Shown here piece after piece: positions 1 through 7,336 of a stretch of 10,906 nucleotides of DNA. How positions within the stretch are numbered: the stretch's first letter is position 1; each line of letters begins with the position of its first letter. This stretch comes from Lachnoclostridium sp. (GTDB lineage Bacteria > Bacillota > Clostridia > Lachnospirales > Lachnospiraceae), in assembly GCA_003445895.1 (NCBI GenBank), contig DMCD01000283.1:2688-13593 (forward strand). Reading direction: 5' to 3'. The notes beneath the pieces are model-generated. The model was given only the letters and a program-made list of their open reading frames with translations. It had not been told where the DNA came from and ran no database searches. Made by a program: the position numbers and the translations under genes.

Positions 1-111
1 GTGGGAATGCCCGGCAAGGAAAGCCTTATCCTTCAGGGAGTCATCAAGTACTGTGTGCTGTTCACCGTTATCGGCGGACTTGTATGTTATCTGATGCCCA
101 TGCTCTTCTGA
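1..111 (+). CDS. lctP: L-lactate permease, C-terminal end (partial)
   Basis: An open frame enters from the left edge and ends with TGA at 109-111, giving 36 residues. It begins VGMPGKES, which matches the G-x-x-GKE-S stretch near the C-terminus of the LctP/LldP lactate permease family, and continues as one final hydrophobic segment (about residues 17-36) that ends directly at the stop, as in that family. The family imports lactate or glycolate with protons across the cytoplasmic membrane. The next gene is a lactate-dehydrogenase-type flavoprotein 66 bases downstream, with no terminator visible between them, which supports the assignment and suggests co-transcription. Only the tail is visible, so the call rests on a short motif plus context. 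Another carrier of the same family, for example a glycolate permease, is possible. Confidence 0.75.
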   Translation: MGMPGKESLILQGVIKYCVLFTVIGGLVCYLMPMLF

Positions 112-177
112 GGCACAGTTATCTGATGTAAATGAAAAGACAGGAATAAGAAACCGGATTAAGAAAGGAGAAACCCG

Positions 178-1599
178 ATGGCAACTTACAACACTCTGAC
201 ACCGGAGCTGATTGAGCTTCTGAAGCAGGCGGCGCCGGGACATCTTCTGACGGGAGAGGATATCAATGAGGATTATTCCCACGACGAGATGCCCATCTAC
301 GGAAAACATGCCCCGGAGGCACTGCTCATGGCCACGTCCACAGAAGAGATTGCGGCGGTCATGAAGATATGCAATGAGAATCTGATTCCCGTGACGCCCA
401 GAGGCGCAGGTACGGGACTGGCCGGCGGATGTGTTCCGGTACTGGGAGGCGTCGTTATCGATACCACCAGAATGAAACGGATTCTCAGCTATGATTTTGA
501 GAACTTCACGGTCACCATCGAACCCGGCGTTCTTCTGCAGGACCTTGCCGAGGACTGCCAGAAGCAGGGATATCTCTATCCGCCGGATCCCGGTGAAAAG
601 CTGGCTACCGTGGGCGGCAACGTGTCGACGAATGCCGGCGGCATGCGCGCCGTCAAGTACGGCACCACCAGAGATTATGTGCTTTCCATGAAGGTGGTTC
701 TTCCGAGCGGCGAGATCACCCGCTTCGGCGCCGCTGTCAGCAAGACCAGTTCCGGATACAGCCTGCTGAACCTGATGATCGGTAGTGAAGGAACCCTGGG
801 CATCATCACAGAGCTGACGCTGAAGATTATTCCCGCACCGAAGAAGGTTATCAGTCTGGTTGTTCCCTTTGAGGATCTGGAAACGGCAATCTCCACGGTC
901 CCGAAGATCAAAAAGGCCAATCTCGGACCCCAGGCCCTGGAGTTCATGGAGAGGGAGATTGTTCTTTCCAGTGAGCGCTACATCGGCCGTTCCGTATTCC
1001 CGCAGGTCATTGAGGGAGTGACTGCCGGTGCCTATCTGCTGATTACCTTTGATGCCGAGGATGAGGACACCCTTCTCGACATGGTGGAGAAGTGCAGCGA
1101 GATGGTGCTGGAGGAAGGCGCTCTCGATGTTCTGGTGGCGGATACGCCCGCCAAGATCAAGGATGCCTGGGCCGCACGCTCCAGCTTCCTGGAGGCCATT
1201 GAAGCCGAGACGAAACTGCTCGATGAGTGCGACGTGGTCGTTCCGGTCAACAATATCGCTTCCTTCCTGACCTTTGCCAAGGAGTACGGCGAGGAGTGCG
1301 GTCTTATCATCAAGAGTTTCGGCCATGCCGGCGACGGAAACCTTCATATCTACCAGTGCAGCAATGACCTGGAAGAGGAAGAGTTCAAGCGCCGTGTAGA
1401 TAAATACTTCATGAAGCTGTATGAGCACGCTGTTTCCTGCGGAGGACAGGTTTCCGGCGAGCACGGCATCGGACGGGGCAAGGTGAAGTATCTTGCAGAG
1501 TCCGTAGGACCGGTGAATATGGCGCTCATGGAGGGCATTAAGAAGGTCTTTGACCCGAATATGATTCTTAACCCGGGTAAAGTCTGCTATACGCTGTAA
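178..1599 (+). CDS. lctD: FAD-linked 2-hydroxyacid dehydrogenase, probable ETF-dependent D-lactate dehydrogenase (GlcD/LctD family)
   Basis: The 473-residue product has the two-domain layout of the GlcD/D-lactate dehydrogenase family. An N-terminal PCMH-type FAD-binding domain (about residues 40-220) carries the glycine-rich PRGAGTGLAGG stretch, and a FAD-oxidase C-terminal domain follows (about 225-470). The C-terminal half has GHAGDGNLH (residues 382-390) and SGEHGIG (426-432). H383, H390 and E428 are the likely metal ligands by analogy with D-2-hydroxyglutarate dehydrogenase. No iron-sulfur or membrane segment is seen. The ATG at 178 has AAAGGAG at 164-170. No GlcE or GlcF partner is adjacent; the ETF genes follow 27 bases later, the arrangement of the Acetobacterium lactate dehydrogenase LctD with LctBC. 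The enzyme is therefore expected to oxidise lactate to pyruvate and pass electrons to ETF. Family membership is firm. The substrate (D-lactate rather than glycolate or 2-hydroxyglutarate) is inferred from the permease and Lut neighbours. Confidence 0.88.
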   Translation: MATYNTLTPELIELLKQAAPGHLLTGEDINEDYSHDEMPIYGKHAPEALLMATSTEEIAAVMKICNENLIPVTPRGAGTGLAGGCVPVLGGVVIDTTRMKRILSYDFENFTVTIEPGVLLQDLAEDCQKQGYLYPPDPGEKLATVGGNVSTNAGGMRAVKYGTTRDYVLSMKVVLPSGEITRFGAAVSKTSSGYSLLNLMIGSEGTLGIITELTLKIIPAPKKVISLVVPFEDLETAISTVPKIKKANLGPQALEFMEREIVLSSERYIGRSVFPQVIEGVTAGAYLLITFDAEDEDTLLDMVEKCSEMVLEEGALDVLVADTPAKIKDAWAARSSFLEAIEAETKLLDECDVVVPVNNIASFLTFAKEYGEECGLIIKSFGHAGDGNLHIYQCSNDLEEEEFKRRVDKYFMKLYEHAVSCGGQVSGEHGIGRGKVKYLAESVGPVNMALMEGIKKVFDPNMILNPGKVCYTL

Positions 1600-1626
1600 C
1601 AGAAAACCAAAGAGGAGGTATGCTGT

Positions 1627-2412
1627 ATGGAAATTCTCGTATGTATGAAACAGGTTCCGGATGATTCTGTGGAAATCCGCCTTGGGACTTCCGGAGAACC
1701 GGATCTGTCTCAGGCGGAGCCGCAGGGAAACGCCTTTGACACCTATGCGCTTGAACTTGCAACGCGTTTTGTTGAGGCCAATGGCGGAACCATCACCGTT
1801 GCTACCGTAGGAACAGAGGCGGACAAGGTCTGCCTTAAGAATTCCCTGGCTGTAGGCGCAAAGAATGCCGCACAGATTGAAGGGCCGGAGAAGGCGGATG
1901 CATCCGTCACGGCAGCATTTCTGGCGGCCGGCATTAAGAAGATAGAAGCTGACGCAGGAAAGCCGTTTGACATGGTGCTCTGCGGCAGAGAGTCCACCGA
2001 TTATATCGGCGGAGAAGTCGGAGAGATCCTGGCCGAGAAGCTGGGACTGCCTTTCGTCACAGACGTCGTGGAAGTAACGCCCGGAGAGGGAAAGGTTACG
2101 CTGAAGAAGGAGCTGGAGACCGGATATGCGATGGTGGAAGCTGCACTTCCCTGCATCATGACCATCTCCAAACCGAACTATGATCCCCGTTATCCGAGCA
2201 TCAAGAGCAAGCTGGCAGCCCGCCGTGCAGTGATCCCGACCATCGGAAAGGATGCACTTGCGCTGGGAGACGGAGATGCTGACGTAAAGATTTCCCATAT
2301 TTCCTACATGGAGCCCCCGAAGAGGACCGCAGGCGTGAAGATTCAGGAAGAAGATCCGGAAGCAGCTCTGGCAAAGGCCTTCGAGGTTCTGGCTGCTGAC
2401 AAGGTTCTGTGA
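1627..2412 (+). CDS. etfB: Electron transfer flavoprotein, beta subunit
   Basis: The 261-residue product has the normal length for an ETF beta subunit (FixA/EtfB family). It opens with the family signature VCMKQVPD (residues 5-12) and has the CGRES nucleotide-binding stretch at 119-123 and the PRYPSIKSKLAARR segment typical of the C-terminal third. With EtfA it forms a soluble heterodimer that shuttles electrons between flavin dehydrogenases and an acceptor. The segment after CGRES reads TDYIGGEVG rather than the DGDTAQVG seen in well-studied electron-bifurcating EtfB proteins, so whether it binds NAD and confurcates is uncertain. The ATG at 1627 follows AGGAGG at 1613-1618. The gene sits 27 bases after the dehydrogenase and 15 bases before etfA, so the three are almost certainly one transcript. 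Confidence 0.94.
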   Translation: MEILVCMKQVPDDSVEIRLGTSGEPDLSQAEPQGNAFDTYALELATRFVEANGGTITVATVGTEADKVCLKNSLAVGAKNAAQIEGPEKADASVTAAFLAAGIKKIEADAGKPFDMVLCGRESTDYIGGEVGEILAEKLGLPFVTDVVEVTPGEGKVTLKKELETGYAMVEAALPCIMTISKPNYDPRYPSIKSKLAARRAVIPTIGKDALALGDGDADVKISHISYMEPPKRTAGVKIQEEDPEAALAKAFEVLAADKVL

Positions 2413-2413
2413 T

Positions 2414-2420
2414 AAGGAGG
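2414..2420 (+). promoter_or_regulatory. Ribosome binding site that sets the etfA start
   Basis: AAGGAGG lies 7 bases before the ATG at 2428 but only 1 base before an in-frame TTG at 2422. The ATG is therefore the start, and the two extra codons of the longer reading frame are not translated. Confidence 0.85.
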
Positions 2421-2427
2421 GTTGACA

Positions 2428-3303
2428 ATGAAAGCTTTGATTTTTGTTGAAAAGAAGGATGGCTCTCCTGTAGGCGCAAGTCTTGAGCTCTTTTCCGCCG
2501 CACAGGCACTGGGTGCGGAAGCAGTCGCAGTTGCCGTCGCTCCCGCAGAGGGCGGCCTGCTGGAGGATGCCATTACCGATGCTGTAGCGAAGAAAGCAGA
2601 GGAGTGCGGAGCTGACCTGGTGCTTCTGGCAGCAACGCCCATCGGAAAGCTGGTCTGCGCGCGTATTGCCGCAAGAATCGGCGCCGGCTCTGTGAATGAT
2701 GCCATTGCCCTTGCCTGCGAAGACGGCAAGCTTCAGGTGACCCGTCCGGTATACGGCGGCACCATCCAGGAGACCCTGCAGGTGGAGACAAAGGCTGCGG
2801 TTGTGAGTGTCCGCGGCGCAAGCTATCCTGCACCGGAGACCGTCCCGGCCATCGAAGAGCTTTCCTCTGATGCGGAGCTTCGCGCTAAAGTTGTGGAGCT
2901 CATCGCGGAAGCGGGAGAGGCCGTCAACCTCGAAGATGCGAAGGTTATCGTAACCGGCGGACGCGGCATCGGTTCCGAGGAGAATCTGGGACTGTGCAAG
3001 GAGCTGGCAGAGGTTCTTGGCGGAGCTGTCGGCGGTACCCGTCCCGTCATTGAGAACGGCTGGCTTCCGAGAGTGCAGCAGGTAGGACAGTCCGGCAAGA
3101 TCGTTGCTCCGGAGCTTTACATTGCCTGCGGCGTTTCCGGTGCGACACAGCACATTTCCGGAATGTCGGGCAGCAAGTATATTATTGCAATCAATAAGGA
3201 TGAGGAAGCTCCCATCTTCTCCATCGCCGACCTCGGCATCGTGGGAGATGTGAAGAAGATTCTTCCGCTGATGATTGAAGAGTTCCGGAAGAAAAAAGCA
3301 TAA
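2428..3303 (+). CDS. etfA: Electron transfer flavoprotein, alpha subunit
   Basis: The 291-residue product has an N-terminal alpha/beta domain and the C-terminal FAD-binding ETF-alpha domain. The latter shows GGRGIGS (177-183), QVGQSGK (218-224) and SGATQH (237-242), followed by the INKD...API stretch characteristic of the family. This domain carries the mobile FAD that docks with partner dehydrogenases. The protein is the short form: there is no N-terminal ferredoxin-like extension with 4Fe-4S cysteines as found in the Acetobacterium LctC and CarE proteins. The start is the ATG at 2428, chosen from the ribosome binding site. It is followed after 16 bases by the acyl-CoA dehydrogenase. Upstream LctD, downstream acyl-CoA dehydrogenase and the later FixC are all plausible redox partners. 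Confidence 0.95.
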   Translation: MKALIFVEKKDGSPVGASLELFSAAQALGAEAVAVAVAPAEGGLLEDAITDAVAKKAEECGADLVLLAATPIGKLVCARIAARIGAGSVNDAIALACEDGKLQVTRPVYGGTIQETLQVETKAAVVSVRGASYPAPETVPAIEELSSDAELRAKVVELIAEAGEAVNLEDAKVIVTGGRGIGSEENLGLCKELAEVLGGAVGGTRPVIENGWLPRVQQVGQSGKIVAPELYIACGVSGATQHISGMSGSKYIIAINKDEEAPIFSIADLGIVGDVKKILPLMIEEFRKKKA

Positions 3304-3319
3304 GTGAAAGGAGAAACAC

Positions 3320-4459
3320 ATGTTTCAGATTGATGATACCCACCAGGAACTGATTTCCCTGTACAGAGATTTTGCCGAGAATACCGTGAAGCCCATCGCA
3401 GCGGACCTCGATAAGGAAGAGAGATTCCCGGAAGAGACTGTGGCACAGCTGGGCGAGCTTGGTATGCTGGGAATCCCGTTCCCGGAGGAATACGGCGGAA
3501 CCGGCATGGATAACCTTTCCTATGTGCAGTGCATTGAAGAGCTCTCCAAGGTCTGCGCTTCCACAGGCGTAACCGTATCCGCACATACCTCTCTCTGCGC
3601 ATGGCCGATCTATCACTTCGGTACCGAGGAGCAGAAGCAGAAGTATCTGGTTCCCCTGGCTTCCGGTGAGAAGCTGGGCGCTTTCGGCCTTACCGAGCCG
3701 AACGCAGGAACCGATGCGGCAGGCCAGAAGACCACCGCTGTGGATAAGGGCGATTACTGGCTTCTGAACGGAACCAAGATCTTCATCACCAACGCCGGCC
3801 CGGCAGAGATTTATGTCGTATTTGCCATGACCGACAAGGAAAAGGGCAATAAGGGCATTACCGCTTTCATCGTTGAGAAGGATATGGAAGGCTTCTCCAT
3901 CGGAAAGCACGAGGAGAAGATGGGAATCCGCGGATCCGCAACGGCAGAACTGGTTCTTGAGGATGTGAAGGTTCCGAAGGAGAACATGCTGGGCGAGCTG
4001 AACAAGGGCTTCAAGGTAGCCATGATGACCCTGGACGGCGGACGTATCGGTATCGCAGCTCAGGCCCTTGGTATCGCGGAGGGCGCCATCAAGGAGACCG
4101 TGGAATACGTCAACAGCCGTGTACAGTTCGGCAAGCGCATTTCCCAGTTCCAGAACACCCAGTTTGAGCTGGCGCAGATGGCGGCCAACACCGAGGCTGC
4201 AAAGCTTCTGGTTTATCAGGCAGCCTGCGCGAAGGACAATGGAGAGAACTACAGCCATCTTGCCGCTATGGCAAAGCTTGTGGCTGCACAGAACGCCAGC
4301 GATGTTACCCGCCGCTGCCTGCAGCTCTATGGCGGCTACGGCTACACAAGAGATTATCCCATCGAGCGGATGATGCGCGATGCGAAGATCACCGAGATCT
4401 ATGAGGGAACCTCGGAAGTCCAGAAGATGGTTATCGCAAACTGGCTGGGCGTGAAATAA
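3320..4459 (+). CDS. Short-chain acyl-CoA dehydrogenase (butyryl-CoA dehydrogenase-like)
   Basis: The 379-residue product matches the standard length and domain order of acyl-CoA dehydrogenases: helical N-terminal domain (1-115), beta middle domain (about 118-215) with [11 protein letters not shown] and the flavin-contacting FITNA, and helical C-terminal domain (about 225-379). The C-terminal domain has the [13 protein letters not shown] signature, [14 protein letters not shown], and the catalytic-base motif IYEGTSE with the expected active-site glutamate at E362. The overall look is of bacterial butyryl-CoA dehydrogenase. It could reduce crotonyl-CoA or acryloyl-CoA with electrons from lactate via ETF, or oxidise a short acyl-CoA and feed ETF; sequence alone does not settle direction or chain length. 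The ATG at 3320 is preceded by AAAGGAG at 3307-3313. It is the last gene before a strong terminator and so closes the permease-lctD-etfBA transcript. Confidence 0.93.
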   Translation: MFQIDDTHQELISLYRDFAENTVKPIAADLDKEERFPEETVAQLGELGMLGIPFPEEYGGTGMDNLSYVQCIEELSKVCASTGVTVSAHTSLCAWPIYHFGTEEQKQKYLVPLASGEKLGAFGLTEPNAGTDAAGQKTTAVDKGDYWLLNGTKIFITNAGPAEIYVVFAMTDKEKGNKGITAFIVEKDMEGFSIGKHEEKMGIRGSATAELVLEDVKVPKENMLGELNKGFKVAMMTLDGGRIGIAAQALGIAEGAIKETVEYVNSRVQFGKRISQFQNTQFELAQMAANTEAAKLLVYQAACAKDNGENYSHLAAMAKLVAAQNASDVTRRCLQLYGGYGYTRDYPIERMMRDAKITEIYEGTSEVQKMVIANWLGVK

Positions 4460-4496
4460 GACGTGAAATGCAGAAAGTGATCTCTGATATGTGAAT

Positions 4497-4545
4497 AATG
4501 CCCCGGGCATTGCGGAAGTGCCGCATCACTGCCCGGGGCATTTTA
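4497..4545 (+). terminator. Rho-independent terminator after the acyl-CoA dehydrogenase gene
   Basis: A perfect 13-bp stem pairs 4497-4509 with 4530-4542, with a GC-rich core of TGCCCCGGGCA against TGCCCGGGGCA. The loop holds a smaller nested hairpin, TGCGG 4511-4515 with CCGCA 4521-4525. The stem runs into a short T tract (TTTT at 4541-4544). It lies 37 bases after the acyl-CoA dehydrogenase stop and 40 bases before the next start codon. It probably ends or attenuates block 1. The T tract is short, so some read-through into the Lut and quinone genes is plausible. Confidence 0.85.
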
Positions 4546-4585
4546 CAGAGAAGGGATATGCATAACCTCCGGGAAGGAGTTAACA

Positions 4586-5137
4586 ATGAATAAAATTACC
4601 GATGAATTGTATGAGAGATTCAAAACGAATCTGGAAAAGGTGGACGGCCGCTGCGTCCGTTCCTCTGCAGAGGACCTGGGAAAGACCCTGGCCGGTCTGA
4701 TGAAGGAACTTGACATTCCGGACACCTGCCTGGCCGAGACTCCGCTGCTTGAGGAGACCGGCGTGAAGGCAGCCCTTGAGGAAGCGGGAATTACGGTTTA
4801 TACCGACCATATCCGTCTGCACGGGGAGACGGCAAAGGGCGGCGTCTCCGAGGCACAGTACGGCATTGCCGAGCTGGGAACCCTGGTACAGGGACATGAC
4901 GTGGTGGATGAGAGAATCGTGGCTACCATGTCGGAATCCTACTTCGGCATCGTCAAAGGATCCACCATCGTCCCCGAATATGATGATATGTTTGAGCTGC
5001 TGGCAAATCTCCCCGAGATGCCGAATTTTGTGGGCTTTGTCACAGGACCCAGCCGCACGGCGGATATCGAATGCGTCGGCACCGTCGGCGTGCACGGTCC
5101 CATCAGACTGACCGCCATCGTTGTGGATGACAGATAA
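4586..5137 (+). CDS. lutC: LUD-domain lactate utilisation protein, LutC/LldG-like
   Basis: The 183-residue product is a single LUD domain. Its C-terminal half has the conserved features of the LutC/YkgG family: the AELGTLV strand, the TIVPEYDDMFELL segment, and TGPSRTADIE followed by GVHGP near the end. LutC works with LutA and LutB to oxidise L-lactate to pyruvate in the cytoplasm; its exact catalytic part is not well defined. It is shorter than Bacillus LutC but keeps all the C-terminal signatures, and the N-terminus looks intact (LCLGK-like linkers are absent; it starts with a helical segment). The ATG at 4586 has AAGGAG at 4574-4579. It is 20 bases upstream of the LutB-LutA fusion, its expected partner, and is the first gene after the terminator, so it probably starts a second operon. 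Confidence 0.85.
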   Translation: MNKITDELYERFKTNLEKVDGRCVRSSAEDLGKTLAGLMKELDIPDTCLAETPLLEETGVKAALEEAGITVYTDHIRLHGETAKGGVSEAQYGIAELGTLVQGHDVVDERIVATMSESYFGIVKGSTIVPEYDDMFELLANLPEMPNFVGFVTGPSRTADIECVGTVGVHGPIRLTAIVVDDR

Positions 5138-5157
5138 TCGGAAAGGAGGGAACAGAT

Positions 5158-7317
5158 ATGGCCAGCAATGAACTGAAACAGGAAATACGTTCCGCTCTGG
5201 ATAATTCCACCCTGGCGAGAACACTGGGAAACTTCTGCAAGACCTACCCGGCAAAGAGAGAGAATGCCTATGCAGGAGTTGATTTCGAGGCAACCCGCGA
5301 AAAGATTAAGGAAGCCAAAACCTACGCTGCCGATCATGTGGATGAGATGATTGAGGAATTCACGGCAAACTGTGAGAAGCGGGGAGGTAAGGTTTTCCAT
5401 GCCCACAGCACCGAAGAGGCAATGGAGTGGATTCGGAACCTGGTAAAGGAGAAGGGGGTAAAATCCATCGTCAAGTCCAAATCCATGGCTTCCGAGGAGA
5501 TTCATTTTAATAAGGTTCTGGGGGATGACGGCGTCCTGGTCCAGGAGACGGACCTGGGAGAATTCATCATTGCCCTGGAAGGCAATACACCGGTCCACAT
5601 GGTTATGCCGGCGCTGCATCTGAACAAGGAGCAGGTGGCAGACCTCTTCACGGACTATACCAAGGAAAAGAATGAGCCGATTATCTCTGAGGAGGTAAAG
5701 ACGGCGAGACGGGTCATGAGAGACCGGTTCACCCATGCGGACATGGGCGTGTCCGGCGCCAACGTGGCGGTGGCCGAGACCGGAACCCTCTTCACCATGA
5801 CCAATGAAGGCAACGGCCGCATGGTGGGAACCCTGCCGAAGATTCATCTCTATATCTTCGGAATTGAAAAGTTCGTCAAGTCCTTAAAGGATGCGGCACC
5901 GATCTTCAAGGCCCTTCCGAGAAACGGCACAGGCCAGCGGATCACCTCCTATATTTCCATGTATACGGGTGCCTGCGATGTGGTATCGGATAAGGAAAAT
6001 GATACAAAAGAGAAGAAGGAATTCTACGCAGTGATCCTGGACGATCCGGGACGCCGTGCGATTCTTGCGGAAGAGGATTTCCGTCAGGTATTTGACTGCA
6101 TCCGCTGCGGTGCATGTCTGGATGTCTGTCCGGCCTTTGCGCTGGTAGGCGGCCATGTATACGGCTCCAAGGTATACACCGGCGGTATCGGCACCCTGCT
6201 GACCCACTTCCTGGTGTCCGAGGACAGAGCAGAGCAGATTCAGAGCATCTGCCTGCAGTGCGGCAGATGTAAGGAAGTCTGCGGCGGCGGCATCAAGATC
6301 ACCGACCTGATCCTGAAGCTCCGCGAGAAGAGCATGGAAGAGCATCCGGATGCGGTGAAGAAGTTTGCGCTGGATGCCGTGACGGACAGAAAGCTGTTCC
6401 ACTCCATGCTGCGCATTGCTTCCGTGGCACAGGGCCCATTTGCCAAGGGCGCACCGATGATCCGCCATCTTCCGATGTTCCTGTCGGGACTGACCGAGGG
6501 AAGAAGCTTCCCGAACATTGCGAAGGTGCCGTTCCGCGACATTTTCCCGATGATCCCGCAGAGAATCGAGGGAGAGCAGAAGGGAACCATCGCCCTGTTT
6601 GCAGGATGTCTGCTTGACTTCGTATATCCGGACCTGGCAAGAGACGTTATCGTTGACCTGAATTCCATCGGATACAGGGTTGATTTCCCGATGGGCCAGG
6701 CCTGCTGCGGATGTCCGGCATCCAACATGGGTGACCTTGAGAATGCGGCGAAGGAAGCCCAGGTCAACATCGAGGGCATGGAAGCCGAGAAGTATGACTA
6801 TATCGTTTCCGCATGTCCGTCCTGCACGCATCAGCTGAAGAGCTATCCCACATTCTTCGAGGAGGGAAGCGAGATGTACAACCGGGCAAAGATCCTTGCA
6901 GACAAGACCTATGACTTCTGCAAGCTGTTCTATGACCTGGGCGGCCTTAAGGATGAGGGTGACGGCAAGGAAACCAAGGTAACGTACCATGATTCCTGCC
7001 ACCTGTGCAGAAGCCTGCGGGTAACCGAGGAACAGAGAGAACTGCTCCGTCACACCAAAGGGGTATCCCTGGTGGAGATGGAAGACCATGACAACTGCTG
7101 CGGATTCGGCGGTTCCTACAGTGTTCTCTATCCGGAGATTTCCGCACCGATCCTGGAGAAAAAGATTCAGAATATCGTGAACTCCGGCGCCGACACGGTG
7201 GCCATGGACTGCCCGGGCTGCATGATGCAGATTCGCGGCGGCCTCGATGCCAGAGGAATCGATGTCAAGGTAAAGCATACCGCAGAGATTCTGGCGGAAA
7301 AGAGAGGACTTATCTGA
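5158..7317 (+). CDS. LutB-LutA fusion: iron-sulfur L-lactate oxidase subunit
   Basis: The 719-residue product joins two proteins that are separate in Bacillus. Residues about 60-300 are a LutB-type LUD domain (with VAVAETGTL at about 203-211). A two-cluster ferredoxin region follows: C314-x2-C317-x2-C320-x3-C324-P and C365-x2-C368-x2-C371-x3-C375. Residues about 475-719 are LutA-like, with two cysteine-rich CCG domains: CCGCPA around C516-C517 with SACPSC after it, and CCGFGG around C647-C648 with DCPGC after it. CCG domains bind unusual iron-sulfur clusters in heterodisulfide reductase and related enzymes. The complex is expected to oxidise L-lactate and pass electrons to the membrane quinone pool. 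Similar fused LldF/LldE proteins occur in sulfate reducers such as Desulfovibrio. The second ferredoxin motif ends CGGG rather than CP. The ATG at 5158 follows AAAGGAGGG. The L-lactate substrate is inferred from family. Confidence 0.9.
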   Translation: MASNELKQEIRSALDNSTLARTLGNFCKTYPAKRENAYAGVDFEATREKIKEAKTYAADHVDEMIEEFTANCEKRGGKVFHAHSTEEAMEWIRNLVKEKGVKSIVKSKSMASEEIHFNKVLGDDGVLVQETDLGEFIIALEGNTPVHMVMPALHLNKEQVADLFTDYTKEKNEPIISEEVKTARRVMRDRFTHADMGVSGANVAVAETGTLFTMTNEGNGRMVGTLPKIHLYIFGIEKFVKSLKDAAPIFKALPRNGTGQRITSYISMYTGACDVVSDKENDTKEKKEFYAVILDDPGRRAILAEEDFRQVFDCIRCGACLDVCPAFALVGGHVYGSKVYTGGIGTLLTHFLVSEDRAEQIQSICLQCGRCKEVCGGGIKITDLILKLREKSMEEHPDAVKKFALDAVTDRKLFHSMLRIASVAQGPFAKGAPMIRHLPMFLSGLTEGRSFPNIAKVPFRDIFPMIPQRIEGEQKGTIALFAGCLLDFVYPDLARDVIVDLNSIGYRVDFPMGQACCGCPASNMGDLENAAKEAQVNIEGMEAEKYDYIVSACPSCTHQLKSYPTFFEEGSEMYNRAKILADKTYDFCKLFYDLGGLKDEGDGKETKVTYHDSCHLCRSLRVTEEQRELLRHTKGVSLVEMEDHDNCCGFGGSYSVLYPEISAPILEKKIQNIVNSGADTVAMDCPGCMMQIRGGLDARGIDVKVKHTAEILAEKRGLI

Positions 7318-7336
7318 TGCCCGTAAGGAGGGCCGT

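Noticed and set aside
86..128. 11-base direct repeat GTTATCTGATG at 86-96 and 118-128
   Set aside because: One copy lies within the permease coding sequence and there are only two copies; no palindromic operator shape, so probably chance.
112..177. Possible cre-like (catabolite repression) site near 127-140, TGTAAATGAAAAGA
   Set aside because: It lacks the central CG and the closing CA of the consensus, and lies between apparently co-transcribed genes.
178..1599. Classical three-subunit glycolate oxidase GlcDEF
   Set aside because: No GlcE or GlcF gene is adjacent; ETF genes follow instead, which fits the ETF-linked lactate dehydrogenase arrangement better.
4480..4500. Possible -10 element (AATAAT) upstream of lutC
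   Set aside because: No matching -35 at proper spacing, and the hexamer is part of the terminator stem edge.
3191..4510. Minus-strand open frame of 439 codons opposite the acyl-CoA dehydrogenase
   Set aside because: It is antisense to a well-conserved enzyme, has no recognisable motif and runs into the terminator hairpin.
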